The position numbers were made by a program, and so were the translations under genes. From contig OZ020493.1 in NCBI GenBank assembly GCA_963971405.1, forward strand, positions 2,790,001-2,854,000: a stretch of 64,000 nt of DNA, in the 5' to 3' direction. Source of the stretch: Psococerastis gibbosa (Eukaryota; Arthropoda; Insecta; Psocodea; Psocidae). The notes below the pieces were generated by a model. The model was given only the letters and a program-made list of their open reading frames with translations, had not been told where the DNA came from and searched no databases. Positions 29,385 to 38,634 of this stretch are shown in pieces (positions within the stretch are counted from its first letter, which is position 1; every line of letters starts with the position of its first letter).

Positions 29385-29630
29385 TAGTGCTGACGACTAA
29401 TTTTTTCTCCTTACCTTATTAGGTTCCGGGACGGCGTCGAGAAGGTCTGGGCGCCCAGCTGGTGTTCGTTGACCCGTACCGTTCGGTAGAAGAATATAAA
29501 ACCGTAAAAATAAAAGTAGTAAAAAGTAAAGTGAATTGACAGTGCGGATGGTTAGTTAGGTAAATCGAGACTGAGTTATAATGGAGGCGCGCTTGATATG
29601 AACATGTCACTACATGATTAGTTACGACTA
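29385..29630 (-). repeat. 5' LTR of Pao D
   Basis: 246 bp, partner of 27542-27802. The CCCCT duplication follows at 29631-29635. The hydrophobic frame at 29041-29379 lies in the leader between this LTR and gag and is not supported as a gene. Confidence 0.8.
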
Positions 29631-29706
29631 CCCCTGAAGAGTTGCTGGTTCGACTTCGGGTTCCACTCTAGCTACATTTTCTGGCCATGCTTCGGAGGTA
29701 TGTTAA

Positions 29707-29868
29707 GGCGCCCATTCCACATACGTCAATCGTCAATGAAAAATTGAAAAATGACGTCAAAATGACGTAAATTGACGTGATAGCAGAATTTTTAGTAAGT
29801 CTTTAATGTCTGCTAAAACGCCATTTTTCAATTTTTCATTGACGATTGACGTATGTGGAATGGGCGCC
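29707..29868. mobile_element. Harbinger-type MITE, 162 bp
   Basis: Near-perfect inverted ends of about 48 bp starting GGCGCCCATTCCACATACGT. The flanking 3-bp duplication TAA is at 29704-29706 and 29869-29871. TAA duplication and GG... ends fit PIF/Harbinger. It sits inside a SINE whose uninterrupted copies show the empty site. Confidence 0.85.
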
Positions 29869-30005
29869 TAAGCAGGCGGTCCCGGGCCTTCAAAGTTGAG
29901 TGGAAGAGAGGGCTTTATGCCCTGACTCCGCAAGGTTGGCTTAGTATAGTAGAACAAAATTCTGTATACATTTATTAATTATTATATTCGATCCAAATGA
30001 CTCAC

Positions 30006-30131
30006 CAAAGCGGTATCTCGGTGAGGGGGATAGACAAAATGCGTTTTCCATTCCGAGTAGGCGAGGTCTTCGGAGTCGAATGAGTCATTTGGCAGGTCTT
30101 CTAGAGGAACGGGCGTCGAAGTTCTAGCGGC
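30006..30131 (-). CDS. Candidate internal exon of an unidentified minus-strand gene
   Basis: On the minus strand a TTTCAG acceptor opens and GTGAGT closes a 126-bp block, exactly 42 codons, phase 0 at both ends, without a stop. It reads AARTSTPVPLEDLPNDSFDS and SEWKTHFVYPPHRDTAL. The donor matches the consensus fully. Composition is less AT-rich than the flanks. Together with blocks at 53775-53882 and 26401-26493 it could form one transcript. No family was recognised. Confidence 0.4.
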
Positions 30132-31050
30132 CTGAAACAATCAGTAAAAAACAGTTAATAAAGATATCATAAAGAATAAAGAATTTATTAGGCAATCAGT
30201 GGCGTAAATACCTTCTGCTGCATCACTCCCCCCCCCCCCCCCCCCGAAGAAACCTTTGGTGTGCCCTACCCAGTGGCGTAACGAAAGATTTTTGAAGAGG
30301 GGAGGGGGGGTGCAATCCGCGGTTAGAAAAAGTGGAATGCCGTTCCCATGGACGTACGCAGCGTTTAAATAAATGAACTTAGTGTCCTTTACACAGGAAA
30401 CCGAGGGTTCTGGAGACCTGAAGGGGGCCCTGGGGGTCTCCCCGTGGAGATGTTTAGGAAATCTAGGCCGGAAAAGGTGGGATTTTACAAATTATGATAG
30501 CAGTGTCTTTTAGAATTTACAGGTGATTAATACAATCGGGAATAAGGGGGGGGGGCGGGGGTGTCGAGACTGACACATTATAGACGGGGAGCGCCTGGTG
30601 AGAGTTGACTTACCTGCTGTGAGAATAGCTAGGTCCGGTGCACCAGAACTTGCAGACCTGGACGACGACGAGTATCCGTGTATTGCACAGGCAGGGCACA
30701 AACACACAGGCGCGGGACAAAAGATTTATAAGGATTTGATAAGATTTATAAGATTTTTAAAAGAATTATAAACGATGTGTTGCGACAGCCGATATCTTTG
30801 GTACTGACTCAATCTTGCCATTGCAAGTTTGGACTGGACTTGACTTGACATTCCCCAGCCAAAAAAAGGGGAGAGAAAGGTAGGCTGAAGAAAAATAAAA
30901 AAATAAAGAGAAAAAAAAACCGAAACCAATTACTTATTGGCAACGAAATGAAATATATACAATGGGTAGTAGCTTGATAGGTGGCGAGACAGTTTATATA
31001 TACTACCTAACGAATAAGAACTAAACTTAAAACTAAATTTTCATGTAGCA
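30132..31050. other. No confirmed gene; poly-C run, G-rich repeat and a segment shared with Pao C
   Basis: Holds CAGTGGCGTAA hAT-like termini (30206, 30274), a C-run at about 30228-30245, a degenerate G-rich repeat at about 30340-30560, and a 64-bp segment (30562-30625) duplicated at 33628-33691. On the minus strand that segment includes a good splice donor (ACAGCAG|GTAAGT at about 30606-30612) after an open Ser-rich stretch, so another exon is possible but is out of phase with the others. Sequence after about 30720 precedes the Pao C integrase end and may include its LTR. Confidence 0.4.
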
Positions 31051-31443
31051 CTAGCAATCTACCATGACGGGAATGAGTCGTAGCCTATTTACTGAGCGAC
31101 GAATGGTACCACCCGCGGTTCGAACGTCCGCGACTCGAGCCACCCCTTGTGATCCCCCGATCAAATTACTGGCGACGCCTATGGGCCAGGAGGATGGAGT
31201 GGTCTGAATATCTGATATTAGGACCATTTGCCCTATTTTTAAGCTACTATCTCCCTTCGCCCATTTTTCACGAGCCATGCGTGACTGTAAGTATTCTCGT
31301 GACCATATTTTCCAGAATCTCTGGGTTAGCGCCCTCACCCTATCCCACCTACGATGGAGCGGCATGTCCAAGGGTAGGCTTTGTTCAGGTAGTGGGGAAA
31401 AATGGGATTGGATGAGGAAGTGAGCCGGAGATAGGTATGCCAC
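31051..31443 (-). pseudogene. Pao C integrase C-terminal region
   Basis: Reads AYLSPAHFLIQSHFSPLPEQ, HRRWDRVRALTQRFWKIWSR, ARE KWAKGDSSLKIGQMV and SWPIGVASNLIGGSQG, ending RLIPVMVDC. This is the closing domain of Pao integrases. It is separated from the core by a degraded stretch at 31444-31643, where the frame changes and the E-containing GGIWER motif lies in a different frame. Confidence 0.75.
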
Positions 31444-31643
31444 GGGATCAGTGGCGTCGACTGATTAGGGGAAGTAAGGTCGGGAATTCATTAATGCCTC
31501 GACCTTGGCAAATAAAGTGGCGTGCTCTTCAAAAAACATAGTTTGTGCAGTTAACATGCCTTTGAGAATTCTCTTGGCAACGCCTATTTGGCGTTCCCAT
31601 ATGCCGCCTTTATCTGGCGAATAGACGACATTGAAACGCCATT

Positions 31644-32486
31644 CTATTGAGCGAGTGGCGAGTGCTTACAAAATTGTGTCCTTGTTTTGGTCAAGGAAAT
31701 TCGAAAATTCTTTGACGAGGCGAGCCCCTTTCTTGAAGTTGCTCGCTTGGTCCGAGACACAACAGCTAGGTATGCCTCTTCTAGAGACCATACGGTCCCA
31801 GGCGGCCAGAAAGGATTCAGCGGATAGTGAACCCATGAATTCCAGGTGCACTGCACGAGTGCTAAGGCAAATCCAAAGCAGTAGGTACCCCTTTCCGGCC
31901 GCCTGAGATTGCCTAGTCTGGCGTAAAGACGCAGTTTGATCGTAAAGGGCCCAGCAGCATCGAATGCAACATGGCCACGGAATGCCATAGCTGGAGTGGT
32001 CCGAGAGGATGGAAGATCTCCCATTATAGGTTGGCTGATACGATTTGCGTTTATTTTGGCACAAATTACGCAATTTCGGGTTATTGACCTCATAGTGACT
32101 CTACCAGCTATGGGCCAGAATTTTTGTCTCATTAGAGCTAAACTTAGACTTGGGCCTGAGTGGCCCGATAAAGCGTGATAATACTTTAAAATTAAATTCG
32201 TAAATTCTGACTTGGCAAGTATAATAGGATGTTTAGCATCGAATTGCGAATTTGCTTGCTGTAAGCGACCACCCACCCTTAAGATATTGTCTTTATCTAT
32301 AAACGGGGTCAGGGGCAGCAACTTTGAAGACACCTTTTGGCCTTTAATTATTGCTTTGATGTCATGGGGGAAATAAACATCATGATGCCATTTGATGAGT
32401 TGGACAAGTGAATTATTTAATTCAATCACCAATAATGGGCCAATTAAAGTATTATCAGGCTTGCGACAATTAACTTTTAGATACAA
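31644..32486 (-). pseudogene. Pao C integrase zinc-binding region and core, frameshifted
   Basis: The N-terminal part has VGGRLQQANSQFDAKHPI and LSLALMRQKFWPIAGR, the zinc-binding region CVICAKINANR, and VAFDAAGPFTIKL with the first catalytic Asp. Near 31920-31940 the true frame changes to that of 31666-32073, which continues LLLWICLSTRAVHLEF and CCVSDQASNFKKG with the second Asp. The C-terminal part of the listed frame after about residue 190 is therefore out of frame. The gene is dead. Confidence 0.75.
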
Positions 32487-32992
32487 CTTTTTAGATAGGC
32501 GACTACTCTTTGCAATTTTGTGAATGATGAATATTTTTTAAAAATTGCATCTTCCTCCCCGGCTTTTTCTGAAACTAGAGTTACATTTGAGTTGGAAGAC
32601 TGTAGATCAGGTAGGTCAATTTCAACTAAATTCACCTTAGGCAGGTGTGCCGGAAACTCCGACAATGCGAGAAACTGCGGACCCTGAAACCATAAGGCAT
32701 TTTTAATGATTTTCTCGGGTTCCATACCACGAGAAACCAAATCGGCTGGATTTTCCACTGTTGCCACGTAGTGGCATGTGTAGGGCTTCGTTAACTCGTT
32801 GACCTGCCGCACCCTGTTAGACACAAAAACCTTTAGTTTCGACGGTTCAATTTTGAGCCAGTGCAGCGCAACTTGCGAGTCACTGAAAAAATAGACTGAC
32901 GTTAATTTGATTGGAAAATCCCTGTTTTTAAACCATGTCCAAAGCTTTGAGGCAAGGAGCATTCCCGAAAGTTCTATTTGGGGAATAGACAT
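32477..32992 (-). pseudogene. Pao C RNase H
   Basis: Starts inside the domain with SIPQIELSGMLLASKL (the usual VPRxEL), followed by YFFSDSQVALHWLKI with a catalytic Asp, CHYVATVENPADLVSRGM, and a link toward the integrase. The D-containing first strand (FCDGSQSAYGACAYLV) is in the neighbouring frame 33001-33540, so one frameshift near 32995 splits the domain. Confidence 0.75.
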
Positions 32993-33000
32993 TTTTGACT

Positions 33001-33540
33001 TTAGTGGAGCGACTTTACTTTTAGCAACAGGTTGCTAGTTGTGGACCCAGTGGTTGGGTCACGTGACACTAGGTAGGCGCACGCGCCATAGGCCGATTGG
33101 CTACCATCACAAAAAATTGCAAGATAATGTTGCAAATTAGAATCGACCACCCACCGAGGGATTTTGCACTTCGACAACATAGGTATGTTAGTGACTAATC
33201 TAGACCAAGCATCATTTAGTTCTGGGGGTAGAGTTTCATCCCAAGACAGCTCTTTGCGCCACAGCTCTTGAATGAATAATTTTATTGCTAGAGTGACAGG
33301 GTTGACTAACCCCAATGGGTCAAATAGCTGACTACAATAGGAAAGGACAGTTCTTTTAGACACAGGGCCTTCAAATGGCTTAGATTTAAAGGACCCCACA
33401 TCCTGACGGGAGTGCCAGTACAGCCCTAAGACCTTGACTTGGTCGGCAAAGACGAGTTCATTTTCTCCACCACCACTGTGTGAAGATAACTCGGGCACAT
33501 TCGAGTTAAATTTGCAAAGGGGGAAGCATCCCGAGGCCAA
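33001..33540 (-). pseudogene. Pao C reverse transcriptase C-terminus and start of RNase H
   Basis: Residues 1-70 are the RT connection (KVLGLYWHSRQDVGSF, SKRTVLSYCSQLFDPLGLVN), then ALAIKLFIQELWRKELSWDE-like sequence, and the RNase H start AIFCDGSQSAYGACAYLV. Upstream, the minus-strand sequence can be followed to DVLAGAATVSQAKLLRDEL at about 33610, immediately after where YVDD should be. All earlier RT sequence is absent. Confidence 0.75.
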
Positions 33541-33627
33541 TAGAGCGGTAAGCTCATCACGTAAGAGCTTGGCCTGAGAGACAGTGGCGGCTCCAGCTAG
33601 GACATCTTCCGGCTCGAAGGACCTTTA

Positions 33628-33691
33628 TGTCGAGACTGACATATTATAGACGGGGAGCGCCTGGTGAGAGTTGACTTACCTGCTGTGAGAA
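33628..33691. repeat. 64-bp filler at the Pao C deletion junction
   Basis: This segment matches 30562-30625 in the same orientation with about one difference (GACAYATTATAGACGGGGAG core). It lies exactly between the protease end of Pao C and the RT remainder. It looks like filler copied from 3 kb away during repair of a deletion. Confidence 0.65.
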
Positions 33692-35092
33692 GGGGTGTGT
33701 GAGGGGAGGGGGGGAGGTTAGCAGACAAACCTGTTGACCATCGATATTTCCCATGACTATCGTACCAAATTTTGTTGGCAAAGTGTTAGGGTAAGACATG
33801 TGGGACCACTCACTGTGAAAAGTGGTGTCCAAAATGTTCATAAAAACATTGGCATTTAGCAATAAATCAATTGGTGCAGGGTGTCCAAAATCAGGATCTG
33901 CAAGTTGTAAGGCTTTGAACTTGTCCACCACTTCTGACGGCAACTCAGTTGTGGGCAAATTACTGGTAATGTGAGGTAAAACACTCGCATCGACTTTTAT
34001 ACCGTAGGTAGCATTAACACGTGAATGCAGGGTAATTAGACTAACCTCTCCTACTAATTTCGTGACCATGTCTGAAATACCACAAATGGACTGAGGGTCA
34101 CCTGACTTTAAAGTTAGGCCTAAACGCTTTAAGGCACTAAGCGACATTAGATGTTTTTGACTACCTGTGTCCACCAACGCTCTTATAGTACGGGTGAAAC
34201 CGCCAGCATCTACGACATCGGCTACTAAAGTCCCCAAGAGGACTTCAGACTGTTCTGACAGGGTTTTGACTTCCGGTTGAGCTGACATAGTTCTAGGGTG
34301 ATTATTATTGTTGGCCGATGTACCAGCAATACCCTCCAGCTTTGACTTGTTAGGGTTGTCTTTATGTAAAGACGTGTGATGGTCCGCGGCTCCACATGTT
34401 CTACATTTGTATGTGGACGAACATTGTTTTAAAAAATGCCCTTTACCGAGGCATGAGGCACAAATGCCATTGTTATTAACCCACCCCAGGCGTTCAGTTA
34501 TAGTGGCTGCATTATATGCCTCACATTTATAGATTTTGTGATCTTTAGAGTGACAGTATAGACAACTGTTAAAGGTGGCTTTATTAGACACACGCACTTT
34601 AAAGGCCTTCGGCTTGTACTCAGGTTTAGTATTATTAGTTTTATTTATTCCTTTGTTGACAGACACACTTTCTTCCTGTTTATCCTCACTTTTCAAAATA
34701 TGTAACATTTGAGATTGTTTGCTCACAAAATCCATAAGAGATTTGTGGGTAGGTAAGGTGCCGGCAGCTAGGCTCTGCTCAAAAAGGCGACGCGTGAGTG
34801 TGTCCAGGTTCCGGGCGCACAACTCTTGTAAAATAAAATCTCCCAAATCATTAATCTGCAAATTTTTTAAGCTTTTTACGTGGTGGTTGTGAACCGATAA
34901 ATAGTATTTTAGGTCATCCCCCGTGGCCTTCTTGAGGGGGGTGAACGAAAGTGTGTCTGTGACATGTATTGAAGCGAGAGCTCTCGGAGAAGCATACATT
35001 GCCTTGAGCGCATCCCAAGCATCTTTGTTTCCGCTCGTACTCGGTGTACGGGGAAGGGTTGTGCTCTTGGTGATGGAGAGAAGGAACCACAC
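33644..35092 (-). pseudogene. Pao C Gag (N-terminally truncated) and protease
   Basis: Gag starts within DAWDALKAMYASPRALAS, so the N-terminal third is missing. Zinc knuckles follow (CLYCHSKDHKIYKC, CASCLGKGHFLKQC, CRTCGAADHHTSLH). The protease region has IRALVDTGSQKHLMSL with a standard DTGS active site, then ADPDFGHPAPIDLLL. The last 15 residues after PPPLTHPF come from the filler at 33628-33691. The frame is open for 482 codons, but the listed start is not native. Confidence 0.75.
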
Positions 35093-35800
35093 AGGTTGGA
35101 TTCAAAAACTCGTCTCATATATTTTACAATTACATGGGCAGACGCCCCAATTACAGTACTGTGGGCCGATTGGTCCCCCACTCCAGTGCAACCCCAACCA
35201 CTACGTCAGTGGAGAAGGCAGTGGCGGATTAAGCCCACCACATTTACTAATCTGGTTCATATTGTATGACTTTGTATGTTAGGCCAATTCCTGCTGGAAG
35301 TTAGCCTTAACATAATTGCCCCCCCTGGCAAAATTTGCCAGAAAAAGAGAGAAAGCTGGTTGCCCATACGCATCTAGTGTACGATAAAAAAAAGAAACAA
35401 CCGCGGGGTGGAACCAATCGGCGAAAAATAATAGAGATACGTGGTAATACTATTAGTACAACATGCAGTAATTACGAGTAATTTCAATACCCTTGGTGCT
35501 TCTGTACCGAAGCAGGAATACGAAATACAAAACATCAAGAACACAGAAATGATACTATTGCGTATCTGCTACTGACGAGTAGCAATTATAAGTGGACTGT
35601 ATACATAAGGATAGGTGGGTACAGTAAATGCTTAAGTTCAATTAAGTCATCGTACCGCGACCGAGAATGATGACCGTTGGGGCCAAAGATACAATGTAAT
35701 ACATAAATAAAGATTCAATTCCAAGTCACAACATGGGTGCAAGGATGGTTTGACAATTTTATTGACGGTCGAGAAGGGTTGCCCGTGAGTAGAGTAGAAA
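35093..35800. other. No gene recognised; sequence left of the Polinton
   Basis: AT-rich. CAGTGGCGGATTAAGCCC at about 35220 looks like an hAT terminus but its partner was not found. No family-bearing frame was seen. Confidence 0.4.
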
Positions 35801-36528
35801 GGGGGTTCCTGGGACACTTTTAGGCCACTCTTGCTTTTTACCTCCGGGCATGGGGGTTCCTGGGACACTTTTAGGCCACTCTTGCTTTTTACCTCCGGGC
35901 ATCATTATTGTTCTAATTGTACATTGTCAGCCTCCGGCTATCACTTATTTTATACTACTTCTATGCTAACCTTGTAGCCTATAAAACCACAACACATCAT
36001 ATGACAGGGGGTTTCTGGGACACTTTTAGGCCACTCTTGCTTTCTACCTCCGGGCATCATTATTGTTCTTATTCTACGTTGTCAGCCTCCGGCTACCACT
36101 TATTTTATACTATACTTATATGCTAACCTTGTAGCCTTTCTTCTTCTTCTTCTTCTTCACACAGTGTAAGGGGGTCGCCCCCTCCTGTTATCGGACATCA
36201 TTCTCATTGTTTAAATAAATAAATAAATAAGGACTTTTTGTTCTATTACTAAGCCAACCTAGCGGAGTTAGGGCTATAAAGCCCTCTCTTACACTCAACT
36301 AGGAAGGCCCGGGACCGCCTGCTTTACATGCCCTCCGAAGCATGACCAGAAAATGTAGCAAGTGTAGGACTCGAACCAACAACCTTTCGGGTGAAAGTTG
36401 GAGTCCGTACCACCACTCTACATGTCCATTCTCATTGTTTCTTCTTCTTCTTCACGTAGCCTACATACCGTATTTCGGGCGATTTCGCCTCCGCAATGAT
36501 TATTTATTTGATTTACATCATTTCATAG
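35801..36528. repeat. Left terminal inverted repeat of the Polinton
   Basis: Matches 48877-49617 inverted. Outermost is an exact 51-bp tandem duplication (35801-35851 and 35852-35902), then units spaced by about 155 bp (GGGGGTTTCTGGGACAC at 35852 and 36007), a CTT microsatellite (about 36136-36156), a SINE at 36213-36427 and a unique inner part ending CATCATTTCATAG at 36528. Confidence 0.9.
36213..36427 (-). mobile_element. tRNA-derived SINE inside the left Polinton terminus
   Basis: The head is on the right with a B-box GGTTCGAGTCC and TTTCACC anticodon region similar to tRNA-Glu; the (TTTA)n tail is on the left. A 13-bp target duplication ATTCTCATTGTTT lies at 36200-36212 and 36428-36440. 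The right terminus carries the same insertion with the same duplication. Confidence 0.85.
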
Positions 36529-36747
36529 TCTATGATTAAGATAATCTTTCACCTTCACCATTATTATTGAAGCAATAGTATGTTTCTTTCAACCATTGGT
36601 TTTTAATAATCATTATCTAATTATAAGCTTAAAACTAGTTATGTAATTAATAAAACAAAAACAGAAATATTTAAAGAAATTATTCATATATTTACATTTC
36701 ATATTATTGGTGTAGTTAACATAATACTTCAGTACATAATGAAATCT

Positions 36748-37053
36748 TCATTCTAGGATCTGTATGTTGACACTATTTTTTCCCCTATGGCTTGGAACGA
36801 TGAGATACATCTCAGCTCCTGGAGTGACTTTGCTTCCTTGAAAGGCTGACAGGTATAGTTGAGGTATAAAACACTCCACAACTTCTTTTTCCGGTCCTCG
36901 CAGTATCACTTTCACAGCTGGCCCATATTCTGTTTTGTCTATCTGCACTATTTTCAGTATTTGGTACTTAGCTCCAATCACCAGTTTTCGCATTGACATG
37001 GTGGGCCCGGCTTCTTGGTTGATGGCATTAACTTTATCACATAGAGATGCCAT
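36748..37053 (-). CDS. Small OB-like Polinton protein (101 aa)
   Basis: ATG at 37053. After a short N-terminus (MASLCDKVNAINQ) the protein has alternating beta-strand-like segments: KLVIGAKYQILKIVQ, EYGPAVKVILRG, VECFIPQLYLS, GAEMYLIVPSHRG. The order LxxGxxYxI...(Y/F)G...FxP resembles small OB-fold-like proteins seen beside other arthropod Polintons, so single-stranded DNA binding during replication is a reasonable guess, not shown here. It is the outermost left gene. Its upstream 60-70 bp closely match those of polB, suggesting co-expression with replication genes. A 5' stub of a second copy lies at 48846-48873. Confidence 0.55.
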   Translation of the reverse strand: MASLCDKVNAINQEAGPTMSMRKLVIGAKYQILKIVQIDKTEYGPAVKVILRGPEKEVVECFIPQLYLSAFQGSKVTPGAEMYLIVPSHRGKNSVNIQILE

Positions 37054-37125
37054 GTTCTAAGATTACACAAATTCACTTGTAAAGTTGGCGTAGTATTACT
37101 TGAATGAAGGTTTGGTCTCAACTAA
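37054..37125 (-). promoter_or_regulatory. Shared upstream block of the OB-like gene
   Basis: Read on the minus strand: AAACCTTCATTCAAGTAATA, then ACTTTACAAGTGAATTTGTG, then ATCTTAGAAC directly before the ATG. The same order and spacing precede polB (48546-48615) and the stub (48778-48845). Conservation outside coding sequence in three places points to a promoter or 5' leader. Confidence 0.6.
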
Positions 37126-37456
37126 GCCCCTCAACTGAGATGAGGGTGTATATCAGGTAAAATCATGTTGTGAGGGCCACAGCCGGAGGGGGATAGTTAA
37201 GTAATTTCTCCATTGCACCATATTTGTTAATGTAGGAATCGTTTCTTAATGTTGATCTCTCATACACATCGGTGTATTATAGGCAGCTTACAACCTTAAA
37301 TCAAATGACTGATTTGTCCTTCTGTACCTAAGGCACTACATTTATGGTACCCCACCTAGTTCTAAATCGATTGTGTCTCATTATCTCTCTTTAATGACCA
37401 TAATTAACCGGGTTGTATATGTAACATGTGTGAAATAGCATCAGTTGCAATTGAAA

Positions 37457-38152
37457 ATGAAGGGTGTCTTGACCACATATTATCCACTTCGTGATGGACT
37501 AAGCATTATTGTTGGTTTGCAATTCAAAGCATCAGCATTCGAAGTATACATCATAGTTGGTGATAAGGATCATGAAATTATATTCAATATGATCGAATGG
37601 CAGTCATGGTGTGCAACATTACAATCCTTTCGTTTATATCTACATAAGAAAACAATGTGTGGAAATATGATATGGACTCCTAATTTCATCAAATCAAACC
37701 TGACGATGATGTTAACGAATGATAATGAATTGGAAATGAAGTCCTCATCATCACATATTAAACTATCTAAAATAAATATTGAGAACATACAAGCGTTGAA
37801 AGCAATTCTTCATATTTTTTGCCATGAGTTGGAAAAGAAGAAGAGGTTGGCTAATTTCCATCTAAAAAATATTATGGAAGAGATATTTATAGAGTTGGAA
37901 ACAGATGATGTTTCAATGGAAGCTCTTTTACAGTTTGCCCAATCTCCAGCTCCAATAGTAGCTACTATCGAGGATGTTCGCAGTAAACTATTGTGGAAGA
38001 AGCATCAAAATCAATCAAATCGTATGTATTTAGAAATTATAACCATCTATGAAAATGAGTTGTGCTATGAGATACTTAAGCGCTGGTTGGAGCGAGCTAA
38101 AGTCATTATCAATCAGACTGTTGAACACGATGGAACCGCTGGGGATAATTGA
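37457..38152 (+). CDS. Unidentified Polinton protein (231 aa)
   Basis: The first ATG in frame is at 37457; the track start (TTG at 37445) is not needed. The protein is mixed alpha/beta without a recognised motif. Seen: a hydrophobic N-terminal strand region (GLSIIVGLQFKASAFEVYII), a WQSWCATLQSFRLYL segment, a Glu/Lys-rich helix (HELEKKKRLANFHLKNIMEE) and a C-terminal helix. It is transcribed away from the OB-like gene, with 403 bp between them, and overlaps the next gene by 23 bp. Position suggests a replication or early role. I cannot assign a function. Confidence 0.6.
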   Translation: MKGVLTTYYPLRDGLSIIVGLQFKASAFEVYIIVGDKDHEIIFNMIEWQSWCATLQSFRLYLHKKTMCGNMIWTPNFIKSNLTMMLTNDNELEMKSSSSHIKLSKINIENIQALKAILHIFCHELEKKKRLANFHLKNIMEEIFIELETDDVSMEALLQFAQSPAPIVATIEDVRSKLLWKKHQNQSNRMYLEIITIYENELCYEILKRWLERAKVIINQTVEHDGTAGDN

Positions 38153-38621
38153 GTTTCAAGGTTTCAAAGATAATGAAAATAATTTCATCATCAAAGAATT
38201 GGCTATGGGCCCTGCATGCAAGAACCAGTATGAACATTGGTTTTTCCGTCCACCCTTTCCATTCACCAATCTTACAAATCAAGTAAAAAGCAACAACACA
38301 TGGTGCACAAATAATCTCCATAAGCTTCGTTGGGAAGAGGGGAACGTGGACTACATTCATTTAAAGAATATTTTACTAGAGTTTGCTAACCAATATGTTA
38401 GAATTGCTACTAAAGGAAAGGAGAAACAAGTTTGGCTTGCAGGAATACTAGAATGTGTTGTGTATGACTTGGACTCTGTGCTTCTGAGGAGTTTTGAGAA
38501 GTTACCTCATCTAGAAGCTAAAAAATGTATTCATACAGGAAACTGTGCAATGATCAATTTGAGGAAACTACAGAAATGGTTTCAAGATGTCAATTGTTTA
38601 ATTGATGATGATGTAGATTAA
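38130..38621 (+). CDS. Polinton protein resembling an RNase H-fold nuclease family (163 aa)
   Basis: I choose ATG 38130 (MEPLGIIEFQGFKDN) rather than 38049, because similarity starts there and the overlap with the upstream gene becomes 23 bp. Motifs: FIIKELAMGP, HWFFRPPFPF, KLRWEEGNVDY, RIATKGKEKQVWLAGIL, VVYDLDS and a C-terminal KKCIHTGNCAMIN. The series of a strand ending in an acid, KELA, PPFPF, KGxEKxxWL and C..H....C.xxN resembles uncharacterised arthropod proteins with a predicted exonuclease-like fold; this is from memory and moderately sure. It ends 13 bp from the end of the converging integrase gene and carries AATAAA at its stop. Confidence 0.55.
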   Translation: MEPLGIIEFQGFKDNENNFIIKELAMGPACKNQYEHWFFRPPFPFTNLTNQVKSNNTWCTNNLHKLRWEEGNVDYIHLKNILLEFANQYVRIATKGKEKQVWLAGILECVVYDLDSVLLRSFEKLPHLEAKKCIHTGNCAMINLRKLQKWFQDVNCLIDDDVD

Positions 38622-38634
38622 AATAAAGTTATGT

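Larger units (their letters stand above)
27542..29630 (-). mobile_element. BEL/Pao element D, internally deleted, with two LTRs
   Basis: Direct repeats at 27542-27802 and 29385-29630 begin TAGTGCTGACG and end near TTACGA(G/C)TA; the ends TAGT...ACTA are inverted. The 5-bp duplication CCCCT lies at 27537-27541 and 29631-29635. The body has only remnants: gag N-terminus (28840-28995), a piece of reverse transcriptase (28457-28708) and an integrase C-terminus (27935-28548), all minus strand. At 2.1 kb it is about a third of full length. Confidence 0.85.
27504..29985 (+). mobile_element. SINE split by Pao D and by a Harbinger-type MITE
   Basis: The head starts at GACATGTAGAGTAGTGG (27504) and is cut at 27541. 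It resumes after Pao D at 29636 with GTTGCTGGTTCGA, runs to 29706, is cut again by the MITE at 29707-29868, and resumes at 29872 (GCAGGCGGTCCCGGGCC), ending in AT-rich sequence near 29985. Both interruptions are clean with target duplications, which confirms one original SINE. Confidence 0.75.
31051..35092 (-). mobile_element. BEL/Pao element C, truncated and internally deleted
   Basis: Minus-strand order: partial gag and protease (33644-35092), end of reverse transcriptase (33001-33540), RNase H (32477-32992), integrase (31644-32486) and integrase C-terminus (31051-31443). The gag N-terminus is missing and the RT core is replaced by a short filler. Frames shift several times. No LTR pair was found. 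Confidence 0.85.

Noticed and set aside
36130..36165. CTT/GAA repeats and other short tandem tracts as CRISPR-like array
   Set aside because: Simple microsatellites without spacers, in a eukaryotic mobile element.
37570..37788. Antisense frame opposite the 231-aa Polinton gene
   Set aside because: The sense frame is longer, has consistent gene spacing and fits the gene block; the antisense frame is a shadow.
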